A stretch of DNA of 7,111 nucleotides from an uncultured Burkholderiales bacterium. GTDB lineage: Bacteria; Pseudomonadota; Gammaproteobacteria; Burkholderiales; Burkholderiaceae. Location of the stretch: assembly GCA_903845315.1 (NCBI GenBank), contig CAIMWY010000034.1, positions 1 through 7,111 of the forward strand, written 5' to 3'. The translations under genes and the position numbers were made by a program. The notes under the pieces were generated by a model, which saw only the letters and a list, made by a program, of their open reading frames with translations, ran no database searches and was not told where the DNA came from. Below are positions 1 to 5,868 of the stretch, in pieces. The number at the start of each line of letters is the position of its first letter. Within the stretch, counting starts at the first letter, position 1.

Positions 1-70
1 AGTGCGTGGCATCAACCGCGTGACCTACGACGTGTCGAGCAAACCACCGGCCACGATTGAGTGGGAATAA
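1..70 (+). CDS. guaA: GMP synthase (glutamine-hydrolysing), C-terminal end only
   Basis: The first 70 bases hold the last 22 codons of a gene that begins upstream of the window, read in the frame starting at base 2 and ending at TAA 68-70. The peptide VRGINRVTYDVSSKPPATIE followed by WE is the highly conserved C-terminus of GuaA (the Escherichia coli protein ends almost identically, with the KPPATIEWE tail). GuaA amidates XMP to GMP using glutamine and ATP in the cytoplasm; this tail belongs to the C-terminal dimerisation domain that also contacts XMP. Only the tail is visible, so nothing can be said about the catalytic domains. The next gene starts 90 bp downstream. Confidence 0.93.
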   Translation, partial: VRGINRVTYDVSSKPPATIEWE

Positions 71-114
71 GGACTAAAACCAAACGGCCTACAATTAAGG
101 GTTGTTTGGATTGG

Positions 115-143
115 TTGCCCGTCTTGGGCTTGATTTTTAAAAT
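115..143 (+). promoter_or_regulatory. Putative sigma70 promoter of infA
   Basis: TTGCCC at 115-120 (4/6 to the -35 consensus) is separated by exactly 17 bp from TAAAAT at 138-143 (5/6 to the -10 consensus). Transcription would start near 150, giving a leader of only about 11 nt before the infA ATG at 161, which fits the absence of a strong Shine-Dalgarno there (only AGAGAA at 145-150, 10 nt from the start codon). A second -10-like TACAAT at 90-95 has no acceptable -35 partner. Assignment is by consensus matching only. Confidence 0.45.
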
Positions 144-160
144 TAGAGAATACTGAGTAC

Positions 161-421
161 ATGGCCAAAGAAGAAATGATCGAAATGAAGGGTGTCGTGA
201 CCGAAGTCTTGCCCGACTCACGTTACCGCGTCACCCTAGAAAACGGTCACTCCCTGATCGCTTACACCGCTGGCAAGATGCGCCTGCACCGCATTCGCAT
301 CATCGAAGGCGACAAGGTCACGGTTGAACTTTCTCCTTACGACATGAACAAAGCCCGTGTGACCTTCCGTCACATCGAAGGCAAAGGCCCCAACACCGGC
401 CCCGTCAAGCGCCGCTTCTAA
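161..421 (+). CDS. infA: Translation initiation factor IF-1, extended betaproteobacterial type
   Basis: The 86-residue product is IF-1, an S1/OB-fold protein that binds the 30S A site and helps IF-2 and IF-3 set the initiator tRNA. It opens with [11 protein letters not shown] and carries LENGH (residues 26-30), AGKM (37-40), [12 protein letters not shown] (50-61) and VTFR (67-70), aligning without gaps to the 72-residue E. coli protein up to R70. Beyond that it has about 14 extra residues, [16 protein letters not shown], ending in a basic cluster. Burkholderiales usually carry two infA genes, one standard copy near the ribosomal protein operon and one longer copy elsewhere; this gene, next to guaA, matches the longer type. 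The start is ATG 161; the only close SD-like sequence is weak. A probable own promoter lies at 115-143. Confidence 0.95.
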   Translation: MAKEEMIEMKGVVTEVLPDSRYRVTLENGHSLIAYTAGKMRLHRIRIIEGDKVTVELSPYDMNKARVTFRHIEGKGPNTGPVKRRF

Positions 422-453
422 CGCACTTGCGCTTGCGTGGTGCATTGACCACC

Positions 454-1077
454 ATGTACCTGCCTCCTCAATTCAAAGCCAAAGACAAGGCCCACGCGCA
501 TCTTGTGATGCGTGAGCATCCGTTGGCGAGCTTGATCAGCCAAGACGATGAGGGTTTTCCTTTTGTGTCACATCTGCCCTTGCATCTGACCCAGCGTGAG
601 GGTCAAGACGTTTTGTTGGGGCACTGCGCCAGAGTCAATCCGCATTGGCGTTACTTACAGTCCCGTCCCCATGCCTTGGTCACTTTCACTGGGCCTCAGG
701 CTTATTTGTCGCCTCAGGTTTATCCAGACCTTGCGCGTGTGCCGACCTGGAATTATCTGGCGGTGCATGTCCGTGTAGAGGCTAGGCTGATCGAAGACCC
801 ACACGCCAAAGATGCCTTGCTCAAACAATTGATTGCCGACCATGAACCCGCTTATGCCGCGCAATGGCGCGGCCTGGATGGCGAGTTTCAAACCAAGATG
901 CTGCACGGCATTGTGGCGTTTGAGCTGCGCATCACAGCGTTGCAGTGCAAGCTCAAACTCAACCAACATCGACCTGAGTCGCACGCTGCCTTGTACGCCA
1001 TGTACAGCCAAGGCACGTATCTAGAACAGGCCTTGGCGACTTGGATGGTTCGCTTAGGGCTGGTCAACGCCCCATGA
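454..1077 (+). CDS. PaiB-type FMN-binding (negative transcriptional regulator family) protein
   Basis: A 207-residue protein of the PaiB/FMN_bind_2 family, which has the split-barrel flavin-reductase-like fold. Family signatures appear in order: MYLPPQF at the N-terminus, SHLPLHL (39-45), LLGHCARVNPHW (54-65), GPQAYLSP (80-87), VPTWNYLAVH (96-105), KMLHGIVAFE (148-157) and KLKLNQHR (166-173). Bacillus subtilis PaiB was described as a repressor of sporulation and protease genes, but most members are uncharacterised and no helix-turn-helix is obvious here; an FMN- or heme-handling role is equally possible. ATG 454 is chosen because homologues begin MY(I/L)P; an in-frame TTG at 427 would add nine poorly family-like residues. 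No Shine-Dalgarno is visible. The gene lies 32 bp after infA and its TGA overlaps the tadA ATG (ATGA), implying translational coupling. Confidence 0.88.
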   Translation: MYLPPQFKAKDKAHAHLVMREHPLASLISQDDEGFPFVSHLPLHLTQREGQDVLLGHCARVNPHWRYLQSRPHALVTFTGPQAYLSPQVYPDLARVPTWNYLAVHVRVEARLIEDPHAKDALLKQLIADHEPAYAAQWRGLDGEFQTKMLHGIVAFELRITALQCKLKLNQHRPESHAALYAMYSQGTYLEQALATWMVRLGLVNAP

Positions 1078-2126
1078 GCGATGCACAAAGCGTCATAGAT
1101 CAAGGCTTTATGCAGCTGGCTTTAGCGCAGGCCAGGGCGGCAGCCCTTGCGGGTGAGGTGCCCGTTGGGGCCGTGGTGGTGCACCATGGCCAAGTGATTG
1201 CCACGGGGCACAACAGCCCCATACACAGCCACGACCCCAGCGCCCATGCCGAATTGACCGCCTTGCGGGCCGCCGCAGGGAACCTTGGCAATTACCGCTT
1301 GGACGAATGCACGTTGTATGTGACCTTAGAGCCTTGTGTCATGTGCAGCGGTGCCGCATTGAATGCCCGATTACAGCGCGTGGTGTATGGCGCCACCGAG
1401 CCCAAAACTGGCGCGGCTGGCTCGGTGCTGAATGTGTTTTCGCAGACCCAACTCAACCACCACACCCAGATCACCGGCGGCGTTTTGGCGCACGAATGCG
1501 CAGCGGTGTTACAAACATTTTTTGAGCAACGACGCACGCTGGTCAGTGCGCAAAAAGAGCCGCTGCGTGAAGATGCCCTGCGTTTGAACGATGCAAGCAC
1601 CGCCGTGATTCACAGCTTAGGCTTACCCGCACATTGGTCGCGCTTTACCCAGAGTCTGCCTGCCTTGCATGGGTTGCGTCTGCATTGGCTGGACAACCGA
1701 ACTGAAATTTCACCGCATGCGCAGATGCATGTTTTTTTGCATGGCCCGGATGACTGGAGCGCGGCCTATCTGGAGGCACTCAGGCTTGATACGCCCTCTG
1801 TTGCAGTTGATTTACCGGGCTTTGGCTTGTCAGACAAACCCAAAAAAGAGAGCGCACACACTGTGGCTTGGCATGCTCAAGTGTTGGCTGAATTTATGGC
1901 CATGCACGACGCCAAAACCATGCACCTTGTGGCACCCCAGAGGATGCAGCCCGTGGTGATGCAGTTGCAACAAATGGACTTGCCCTTTGCTGCATTGCAT
2001 GTACCGACAACACCGCTGCACATGGCCGAAGCCTTAAGGCTGGCACCTTACCCGGACAAAGGGCATGAGGCGGGTCCCAGAGCCTTGCGTGCCTTGCTGC
2101 CCACACCACCCCCGATGCGACCTTGA
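1074..2126 (+). CDS. tadA: tRNA-specific adenosine-34 deaminase TadA with a long degenerate hydrolase-like C-terminal extension
   Basis: Residues 1-161 are a complete TadA, which deaminates A34 to inosine in the anticodon of tRNA-Arg(ACG) so it can read CGU, CGC and CGA. EVPVGAVVV (28-36), the zinc and proton-shuttle motif H58-A-E60, and PCVMC (P87, C88, C91) are intact, as are KTGAAGS (111-117) and the NHH loop (128-130); similarity to E. coli TadA (167 residues) is continuous. The protein then runs to 350 residues, about twice the usual length. Residues about 198-310 resemble the first half of a haloalkane-dehalogenase-like alpha/beta hydrolase without a usable nucleophile (separate entry). 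The start ATG 1074 overlaps the preceding TGA; an upstream in-frame start at 1041 would lie inside the preceding gene. Deaminase activity is expected; the role of the tail is unknown. Confidence 0.93.
   Translation: MSDAQSVIDQGFMQLALAQARAAALAGEVPVGAVVVHHGQVIATGHNSPIHSHDPSAHAELTALRAAAGNLGNYRLDECTLYVTLEPCVMCSGAALNARLQRVVYGATEPKTGAAGSVLNVFSQTQLNHHTQITGGVLAHECAAVLQTFFEQRRTLVSAQKEPLREDALRLNDASTAVIHSLGLPAHWSRFTQSLPALHGLRLHWLDNRTEISPHAQMHVFLHGPDDWSAAYLEALRLDTPSVAVDLPGFGLSDKPKKESAHTVAWHAQVLAEFMAMHDAKTMHLVAPQRMQPVVMQLQQMDLPFAALHVPTTPLHMAEALRLAPYPDKGHEAGPRALRALLPTPPPMRP
1665..2003 (+). other. Degenerate alpha/beta-hydrolase-like segment fused to TadA
   Basis: This covers residues about 198-310 of the TadA fusion. 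Visible hydrolase landmarks are a beta-strand pair around LHGLRLHWLDN, the oxyanion-hole loop LHGPDDW (222-228), the strand and loop VAVDLPGFGLSDKP (243-256), and a helix HAQVLAEFMAMHDA (267-280), spaced as in haloalkane dehalogenases and related epoxide hydrolases. The next strand HLV (284-286) should lead into a G-x-nucleophile-x-G elbow. Instead it reads APQRMQ, putting Gln289 at the Asp/Ser nucleophile position and Met-Gln where two glycines are expected, before PVVMQL resumes hydrolase-like sequence. The cap domain, catalytic acid and catalytic histidine regions are absent. It is therefore read as a non-catalytic remnant or repurposed domain. Fold assignment is by motif recognition only. 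Confidence 0.62.
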
Positions 2127-2128
2127 CC

Positions 2129-2809
2129 ATGTCCGCCCATGCCCCAGCCACGCCCGGTTACGAAGTGAAGTTTCAAAGCGTGGGTGTGGCAGGTGGGGCT
2201 GATTTGCAGATACGCTCGTTGCTGGATCGGCAACAGTTTCACGACCCAGACGGCTTGGCACTTGCGGCGGGAATTTCATCCGCCAGCTGGCCCTTGTTTG
2301 GCTTGCTGTGGCCATCGGCCCAAAAGCTAGCGGATTTGATGCAAGGTTGGGTATTGGCTGACAAGCGAATTTTAGAAATGGGTTGTGGGTTGGCTTTGGC
2401 CAGTTTGGTGATTCATCGCCGAGAGGGCAGGATCACCGCCAGTGATTGCCACCCTCTAACAGAAGGTTTTTTAAAGGCCAACCTCAAGCTCAACAGCATG
2501 CAGTCATTGCCATACGTCACCGGAAACTGGGGGCGCAGCAACCTAGGGTTGGGGCGCTTTGATTTGATCGTGGCCAGCGATGTGTTGTACGAACGCAGTC
2601 ACCCCAAGCAACTGGCGGGTTTCATTGAGGCCCATGCGGCCGATGGTGCCGAGGTGCTGATCGTTGACCCCAACCGCGGCAACCGCAGCGCTTTTCATCG
2701 TGAAATGGCGGCTTTGGGCTTTTCTTTGACCGAGTTGGTGCTGAGTGAACCTTTGATGGACTTGAGCCCATACCGTGGGCGCTTGTTGCATTACCAACGC
2801 CACAGGTGA
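2129..2809 (+). CDS. Class I SAM-dependent methyltransferase, protein-lysine methyltransferase-like (Methyltransf_16/METTL21 type)
   Basis: A 226-residue protein with a Rossmann methyltransferase core. LFGLLWPSAQKLADL (56-70) precedes motif I ILEMGCGLALAS (81-92), then TASD (103-106) with the acidic residue expected to hold the SAM ribose, the motif DLIVASDVLYE (145-155), and GAEVLIVDPNRG (173-184). The W-P-S-A element and the SDVLYE motif point to the family containing eukaryotic METTL20/METTL21 lysine methyltransferases and their bacterial relatives such as ETF-beta methyltransferase; the actual substrate is unknown. ATG 2129 is preferred, two bases after the tadA TGA; an overlapping TTG at 2123 is possible. 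There is no Shine-Dalgarno, so expression probably relies on ribosomes finishing tadA. The usual second glycine pattern of motif I (GLGLAS) reads GLALAS here, a mild variation. Confidence 0.86.
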   Translation: MSAHAPATPGYEVKFQSVGVAGGADLQIRSLLDRQQFHDPDGLALAAGISSASWPLFGLLWPSAQKLADLMQGWVLADKRILEMGCGLALASLVIHRREGRITASDCHPLTEGFLKANLKLNSMQSLPYVTGNWGRSNLGLGRFDLIVASDVLYERSHPKQLAGFIEAHAADGAEVLIVDPNRGNRSAFHREMAALGFSLTELVLSEPLMDLSPYRGRLLHYQRHR

Positions 2810-2823
2810 CCGACAATGGCGAC

Positions 2824-3753
2824 ATGGCACACATCTACATCTACTCACCCAGCGGGGCAGTGCGCGATAAGGCTGCGTTCAAACGCGGCCTGAACCGTCT
2901 CAAACAGCTCGGTCACGAACTTGAGCTTGACCCACATGCACTCTCTCGGCAAACCCGGTTTGCGGGCGACGACGCGACCCGCATCTCAGCGATTCAACGT
3001 GCAGCTGACAGTGGCGCCGACGTGGCGCTGATTTCTCGCGGCGGCTATGGATTGACGCGCATCTTGCCCAACCTTCCCTACAAAGCGGTGGCCAAAGCGA
3101 TTGCAAAAGGCACGCACTTTGTAGGCGTGAGCGATTTCACGGCCTTTCAAAATGCCTTGTTGGCCAAAACAGGCGCAGTCAGTTGGTCGGGCCCCGCTTT
3201 GGGCGAAGACTTTGGTGCCGAGCAGCCCGATGACATCATGGAAGCCTGCTTTGACGATTTGGTCAGTGGCCAAGGGGAGGGCACCGGATGGCGCTTGTCC
3301 AGCGTCAGCCGTGCTGCTTTGAGCACGCGCCGTTCAGGCGTGTGGGCCAAAGATGCTGTGCTGTGGGGCGGCAACTTGGCCGTGTTGACCAGCATGCTGG
3401 GCACGCCTTACTTTCCGCAAGTCAAAGGTGGCGTGCTGTTTTTAGAAGATGTGGGTGAGCACCCTTACCGCATCGAACGCATGCTCACGCAGTTGCTGCA
3501 CTCGGGCGTCTTGGCCCAGCAAAAGGCGCTCATACTGGGACAATTCACCAGCTACAAGCTCACCCCGCATGACCACGGCTTCAAGTTCGCGAGTGTGGTG
3601 AATTGGTTGCGCAGTCAACTCAAAATACCCGTGCTCACCGATTTACCCTTTGGCCATGTACCGACCAAAGTGTGCCTGCCTTTAGGTGCGCCTGTGAGCT
3701 TGCTGGTGGAAGAGGGTGATGCATTGCTCTTGTGGGCGCACAGCGGCCATTGA
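2824..3753 (+). CDS. ldcA: LD-carboxypeptidase (muramoyltetrapeptide carboxypeptidase), peptidase family S66
   Basis: LdcA removes the terminal D-Ala from L-Ala-gamma-D-Glu-mDAP-D-Ala tetrapeptide during cytoplasmic murein recycling. The 309-residue product has no signal peptide, as expected. It carries ISRGGYGLTRILP (70-82), GVSD (101-104) with nucleophile Ser103, WGGNLAVL (181-188), VLFLEDVGEHPYRIERML (204-221) with the probable catalytic Glu208, and LPFGH (274-278) with His278, so the Ser-Glu-His triad is complete. ATG 2824 gives the family-like start MAHIYIYSPSGAV. GTG 2806, overlapping the upstream TGA, would add six residues; AGGTGA at 2804-2809 is a Shine-Dalgarno-like sequence but sits 14 nt from 2824. 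A nearer ATG at 2816 is out of frame. It is the last gene of the packed run, and no convincing terminator follows. Confidence 0.93.
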   Translation: MAHIYIYSPSGAVRDKAAFKRGLNRLKQLGHELELDPHALSRQTRFAGDDATRISAIQRAADSGADVALISRGGYGLTRILPNLPYKAVAKAIAKGTHFVGVSDFTAFQNALLAKTGAVSWSGPALGEDFGAEQPDDIMEACFDDLVSGQGEGTGWRLSSVSRAALSTRRSGVWAKDAVLWGGNLAVLTSMLGTPYFPQVKGGVLFLEDVGEHPYRIERMLTQLLHSGVLAQQKALILGQFTSYKLTPHDHGFKFASVVNWLRSQLKIPVLTDLPFGHVPTKVCLPLGAPVSLLVEEGDALLLWAHSGH

Positions 3754-3769
3754 CCCTTGGCCTTGAAAA

Positions 3770-3803
3770 TACAATTTCTTTCTTTTCGATTTTGGAGACA
3801 TGC
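3770..3803 (+). promoter_or_regulatory. Possible -10 element, T-rich leader and Shine-Dalgarno of the aldehyde dehydrogenase gene
   Basis: TACAAT at 3770-3775 is a good -10 hexamer. The only -35-like sequence, TTGACC at 3750-3755, lies just 14 bp upstream, which is short, so the promoter is uncertain. A T/C-rich stretch (about 3775-3793) follows, then GGAG at 3794-3797, six nt before the GTG at 3804. This Shine-Dalgarno decides the start: the ATG at 3800 is out of frame and only 2 nt from GGAG. Confidence 0.42.
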
Positions 3804-5231
3804 GTGAAAAACTACGACAGCCACTACATCAACGGTCAATGGGTCAAAGCACAAGGTGCGCAGACATTTGAGGTGCACGACTCCACCACCGAAGAAGTGT
3901 TTGCATCTGTCCCCCAAGGCACGCGTGCCGAAGCCCAGCAAGCGGTGTTGGCCGCCCGTGCAGCCTTTGACGCCTGGTCCCAACTGCCGGTTGAAACACG
4001 TTGCAGCTACATCGACAAAATCGTCGAAGGCCTCAAGGCGCACACCGACGAGATGGGCACCGCAATTGCACGTGAAGTTGGCATGCCGATCAAGTTGGCC
4101 AAAATGATTCAAGTGGGCGGCCCGGTGTTCAACTGGGGCAATGCGGCCAAGGTGGCACGCCGCTTTGTGTGGGAAGAAAAGGTCGGCAACTCGCTGGTGG
4201 TGCGCGAACCCATCGGCGTGGTGGGCTGCATCACGCCCTGGAATTTTCCCCTGAACCAAATCACCTTGAAAGTCGCTTTTGCGATGGCCGCTGGTTGCAC
4301 GGTGGTGCTCAAGCCAAGCGAAATTGCCCCCGTCAACGCCATGATCTTGACCGAGATCATCCATGCTGCGGGTTTGCCTGCGGGTGTGTTCAATCTGGTT
4401 AATGGCTCCGGCCCCGAGGTGGGTGAAGTCTTGGCCAGCCATCCAGAGGTGGACATGGTGAGCTTTACAGGTTCCACGCGTGCGGGCAAACGTGTGGCTG
4501 AGTTGGCGGCGCAATCGGTCAAGCGCGTGGCCTTGGAGCTGGGTGGCAAATCGGCCAGCTTGATCTTGCCTGATGCCGACCTCGAAGCTGCTGTGAAAGG
4601 CAGCATCGGCGCTTGCTTGCTCAACAGCGGTCAAACCTGCTCGGCTCACACACGCCTGTTGGTGCCCGAGTCCAAATACGACGAAGTCAAGAAAATTGCA
4701 CAGTCTGTATTTGCCAAATACACGCTTGGCCCAAGTTTGGATGAGAACACCCGACTCGGCCCCTTGGTGAGTGCTGCCCAACGCGACCGCGTGCTGGACT
4801 TCATCCAACTCGGGCTCAAAGAAGGCGCCGAACTGATCGCTGGTGGCGCCGACAAACCCGCCTTTGACAAAGGCTACTTTGTGCAACCCACGGCCTTGCG
4901 CGTCAAGCCGACCGACACCTTGGCCAAGGAAGAAATCTTTGGCCCCGTGTTGGTCGTCATCACCTACAAAGACGAGGCTGAAGCCATCCGCATAGCCAAC
5001 GACAGCATCTACGGATTGGGTGGCGGTGTTTGGGGCGCTGACGAGGCGCGTGCCACCGCGGTGGCACGCCGTATCCGCACCGGCCAAGTTGACATCAATG
5101 GCGCACCGTTCAACAGCAATGCGCCGTTTGGGGGTTACAAACAATCCGGCAATGGCCGTGAGAATGGCAAATACGGCTTTGAGGAATTCTTAGAGTTCAA
5201 GGCACTCCAGTTCAAACCCGCAGCGGCTTGA
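3804..5231 (+). CDS. NAD-dependent aldehyde dehydrogenase (ALDH superfamily)
   Basis: A 475-residue soluble aldehyde dehydrogenase oxidising an aldehyde to the acid with NAD(P)+. The landmarks are VGCITPWNFP (140-149) with oxyanion Asn147, KPSE (170-173) with cofactor-binding Lys170, FTGSTRAG (221-228), LELGGKS (244-250) with general base Glu245, GQTCS (276-280) with nucleophile Cys279, and EEIFGP (376-381). Glu173 after KPS favours NAD over NADP. Sequence style suggests the group near Rhodococcus CddD (6-oxolauric acid dehydrogenase-like), so the substrate could be aliphatic or aromatic; it cannot be named from sequence. GTG 3804 with a well-spaced GGAG is chosen; an upstream ATG at 3732 would lie inside ldcA and add non-family residues. 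A hairpin follows the stop. Confidence 0.95.
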   Translation: MKNYDSHYINGQWVKAQGAQTFEVHDSTTEEVFASVPQGTRAEAQQAVLAARAAFDAWSQLPVETRCSYIDKIVEGLKAHTDEMGTAIAREVGMPIKLAKMIQVGGPVFNWGNAAKVARRFVWEEKVGNSLVVREPIGVVGCITPWNFPLNQITLKVAFAMAAGCTVVLKPSEIAPVNAMILTEIIHAAGLPAGVFNLVNGSGPEVGEVLASHPEVDMVSFTGSTRAGKRVAELAAQSVKRVALELGGKSASLILPDADLEAAVKGSIGACLLNSGQTCSAHTRLLVPESKYDEVKKIAQSVFAKYTLGPSLDENTRLGPLVSAAQRDRVLDFIQLGLKEGAELIAGGADKPAFDKGYFVQPTALRVKPTDTLAKEEIFGPVLVVITYKDEAEAIRIANDSIYGLGGGVWGADEARATAVARRIRTGQVDINGAPFNSNAPFGGYKQSGNGRENGKYGFEEFLEFKALQFKPAAA

Positions 5232-5240
5232 GCTTTTGCG

Positions 5241-5267
5241 CCGCCCAAGACCTGGCGTTTTGGGTGG
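5241..5267 (+). terminator. Hairpin after the aldehyde dehydrogenase gene, possible terminator
   Basis: CCGCCCAAGA (5241-5250) pairs with TTTTGGGTGG (5258-5267) around a 7-nt loop, giving ten continuous pairs, two of them G:U. It begins 10 nt after the stop codon. Only a weak run of T follows (ATTTG), so it may act as a 3'-end stabilising structure or a poor intrinsic terminator. Because the G:U pairs are lost on the complementary strand, it is stronger on the plus-strand transcript. Confidence 0.5.
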
Positions 5268-5411
5268 ATTTGAAACATGTCTTTGATTGATACGATGTAT
5301 ATTATGTAAAGTTAACAAAAGGGATCGGATACGGGTATTTGCCCCTGAGTTCGATACACCTGTGGCTCTATATTGAGCGGCCTTTTCTTGAACAACCAAC
5401 CCTTCACCACC
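5268..5411 (+). promoter_or_regulatory. Intergenic regulatory region upstream of the NTF2-like gene
   Basis: This 144-bp stretch contains no gene. Positions 5281-5320 are only about 22% G+C, against a clearly GC-rich background. Candidate elements are TTGATT (5283-5288) and TAAAGT (5307-5312) with 18-bp spacing, and a separate TATATT (5369-5374) about 38 bp before the start codon with no good -35. An 11-bp inverted repeat ATAC-GAT-GTAT occupies 5290-5300 and could be a small operator. The promoter placement is uncertain; the region most likely drives the two-gene unit that follows. Confidence 0.4.
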
Positions 5412-5858
5412 ATGAGTTCTGCAGACACAACATCTAAGCCTGTCCCGATGGACGTCCAATTTGAATGCCAACAGAATTTGATCGAATTCATGGGCCACTT
5501 TGACCTGGATGAGTTCGGCGCCATGGAAGCCTACCTGGCCCCTGATGCGGTGTGGGTACGCGCCGATGGTGTGCTGCACGGCACAGCTGATTTGCGGGCT
5601 TGGGCCGCCAAACGCCAACCAGGCATCTTGGTGCGACATGTACTGACCAACTTTCGTTGCCGTGCCATTTCAAACACCGAAGTGCATGTCGACTCATATT
5701 GCATGGTGTTTCGCAAAGATATGCAACCCGGTGACAAAACACCCGCCAGCATGGCGGGACCGGTCTTGATGGGCCGTTACGAAGATGTGATGCGCAAGGT
5801 CAATGGCCGCTGGCTGATTGCCCACAAGTCGGTCCAACTCGATTTCAAACTGGCTTGA
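5412..5858 (+). CDS. NTF2/SnoaL-like fold protein
   Basis: A 148-residue cytoplasmic protein with the cone-shaped alpha+beta NTF2-like fold, probably the SnoaL_4 group. Visible features are an N-terminal helix region CQQNLIEFMGHFDLDEFGAM (19-38), YLAPDAVWVRADGVLHG (41-57), RHVLTNFRC (75-83), a strand around VHVDSYCMVF (91-100), and the C-terminal strands GRYEDVMRKVNGRWLIAHKS (121-140) and VQLDF. The family includes ring-hydroxylating dioxygenase small subunits, ketosteroid-isomerase-like enzymes and polyketide cyclases; no catalytic set is clear enough to choose among them. ATG 5412 is used, but it lacks a Shine-Dalgarno; ATG 5448 (MDVQFE) is an alternative. The neighbouring VOC gene, 10 bp downstream, suggests joint action on a small organic substrate. 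Confidence 0.82.
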   Translation: MSSADTTSKPVPMDVQFECQQNLIEFMGHFDLDEFGAMEAYLAPDAVWVRADGVLHGTADLRAWAAKRQPGILVRHVLTNFRCRAISNTEVHVDSYCMVFRKDMQPGDKTPASMAGPVLMGRYEDVMRKVNGRWLIAHKSVQLDFKLA

Positions 5859-5860
5859 GG
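5857..5860 (+). promoter_or_regulatory. Shine-Dalgarno of the VOC gene, overlapping the upstream stop codon
   Basis: GAGG at 5857-5860 shares its first two bases with the TGA (5856-5858) of the NTF2-like gene and lies 8 nt before ATG 5869. This supports ATG 5869 over the in-frame TTG at 5818 and suggests coupled translation of the pair. Confidence 0.55.
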
Positions 5861-5868
5861 CCCACACC

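Noticed and set aside
80..109. CCAAAC and GTTTGG inverted repeat after guaA
   Set aside because: Six base pairs with an 18-nt loop and no T-tract is too weak to call.
117..137. GCCC-GTCTT-GGGC followed by a T-rich run, a possible guaA terminator
   Set aside because: The stem is only four base pairs and the T-run is interrupted; the same bases are better explained as part of the infA promoter. A role cannot be excluded.
421..438. Hairpin ACGCA/TGCGT just after infA
   Set aside because: Five base pairs, 8-nt loop and no T-run; probably chance, and the gap to the next gene is only 32 bp.
1669..1959. A 96-codon plus-strand open frame overlapping the TadA tail
   Set aside because: Rich in Trp, Cys and Arg, as expected for an out-of-frame read, with no homology that would indicate a frameshifted hydrolase remainder.
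2816..2818. ATG six nt after AGGTGA as a possible ldcA start
   Set aside because: It is out of frame with LdcA and its frame closes after about 25 codons.
3745..3762. GGCC ... GGCC hairpin at the end of ldcA with T-rich sequence downstream
   Set aside because: A four-pair stem with a 10-nt loop is not a credible terminator, and the T-rich part is more likely the leader of the next gene.
4109..4624. A 171-codon minus-strand open frame inside the aldehyde dehydrogenase gene
   Set aside because: Shadow of the sense coding sequence; no ribosome site and no family resemblance.
3615..5144. A 509-codon open frame on the minus strand opposite the aldehyde dehydrogenase
   Set aside because: It lies in the antisense phase where stop codons correspond to sense TTA, CTA and TCA codons, which are rare in this GC-rich gene. 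Its translation is rich in His, Gly and Ala with no recognisable family, while the sense strand has a complete catalytic enzyme.
5289..5357. Three copies of GATAC at 5289, 5328 and 5353
   Set aside because: The flanks differ and the spacing (39 and 25 bp) is irregular, so it is not a convincing repeated operator.
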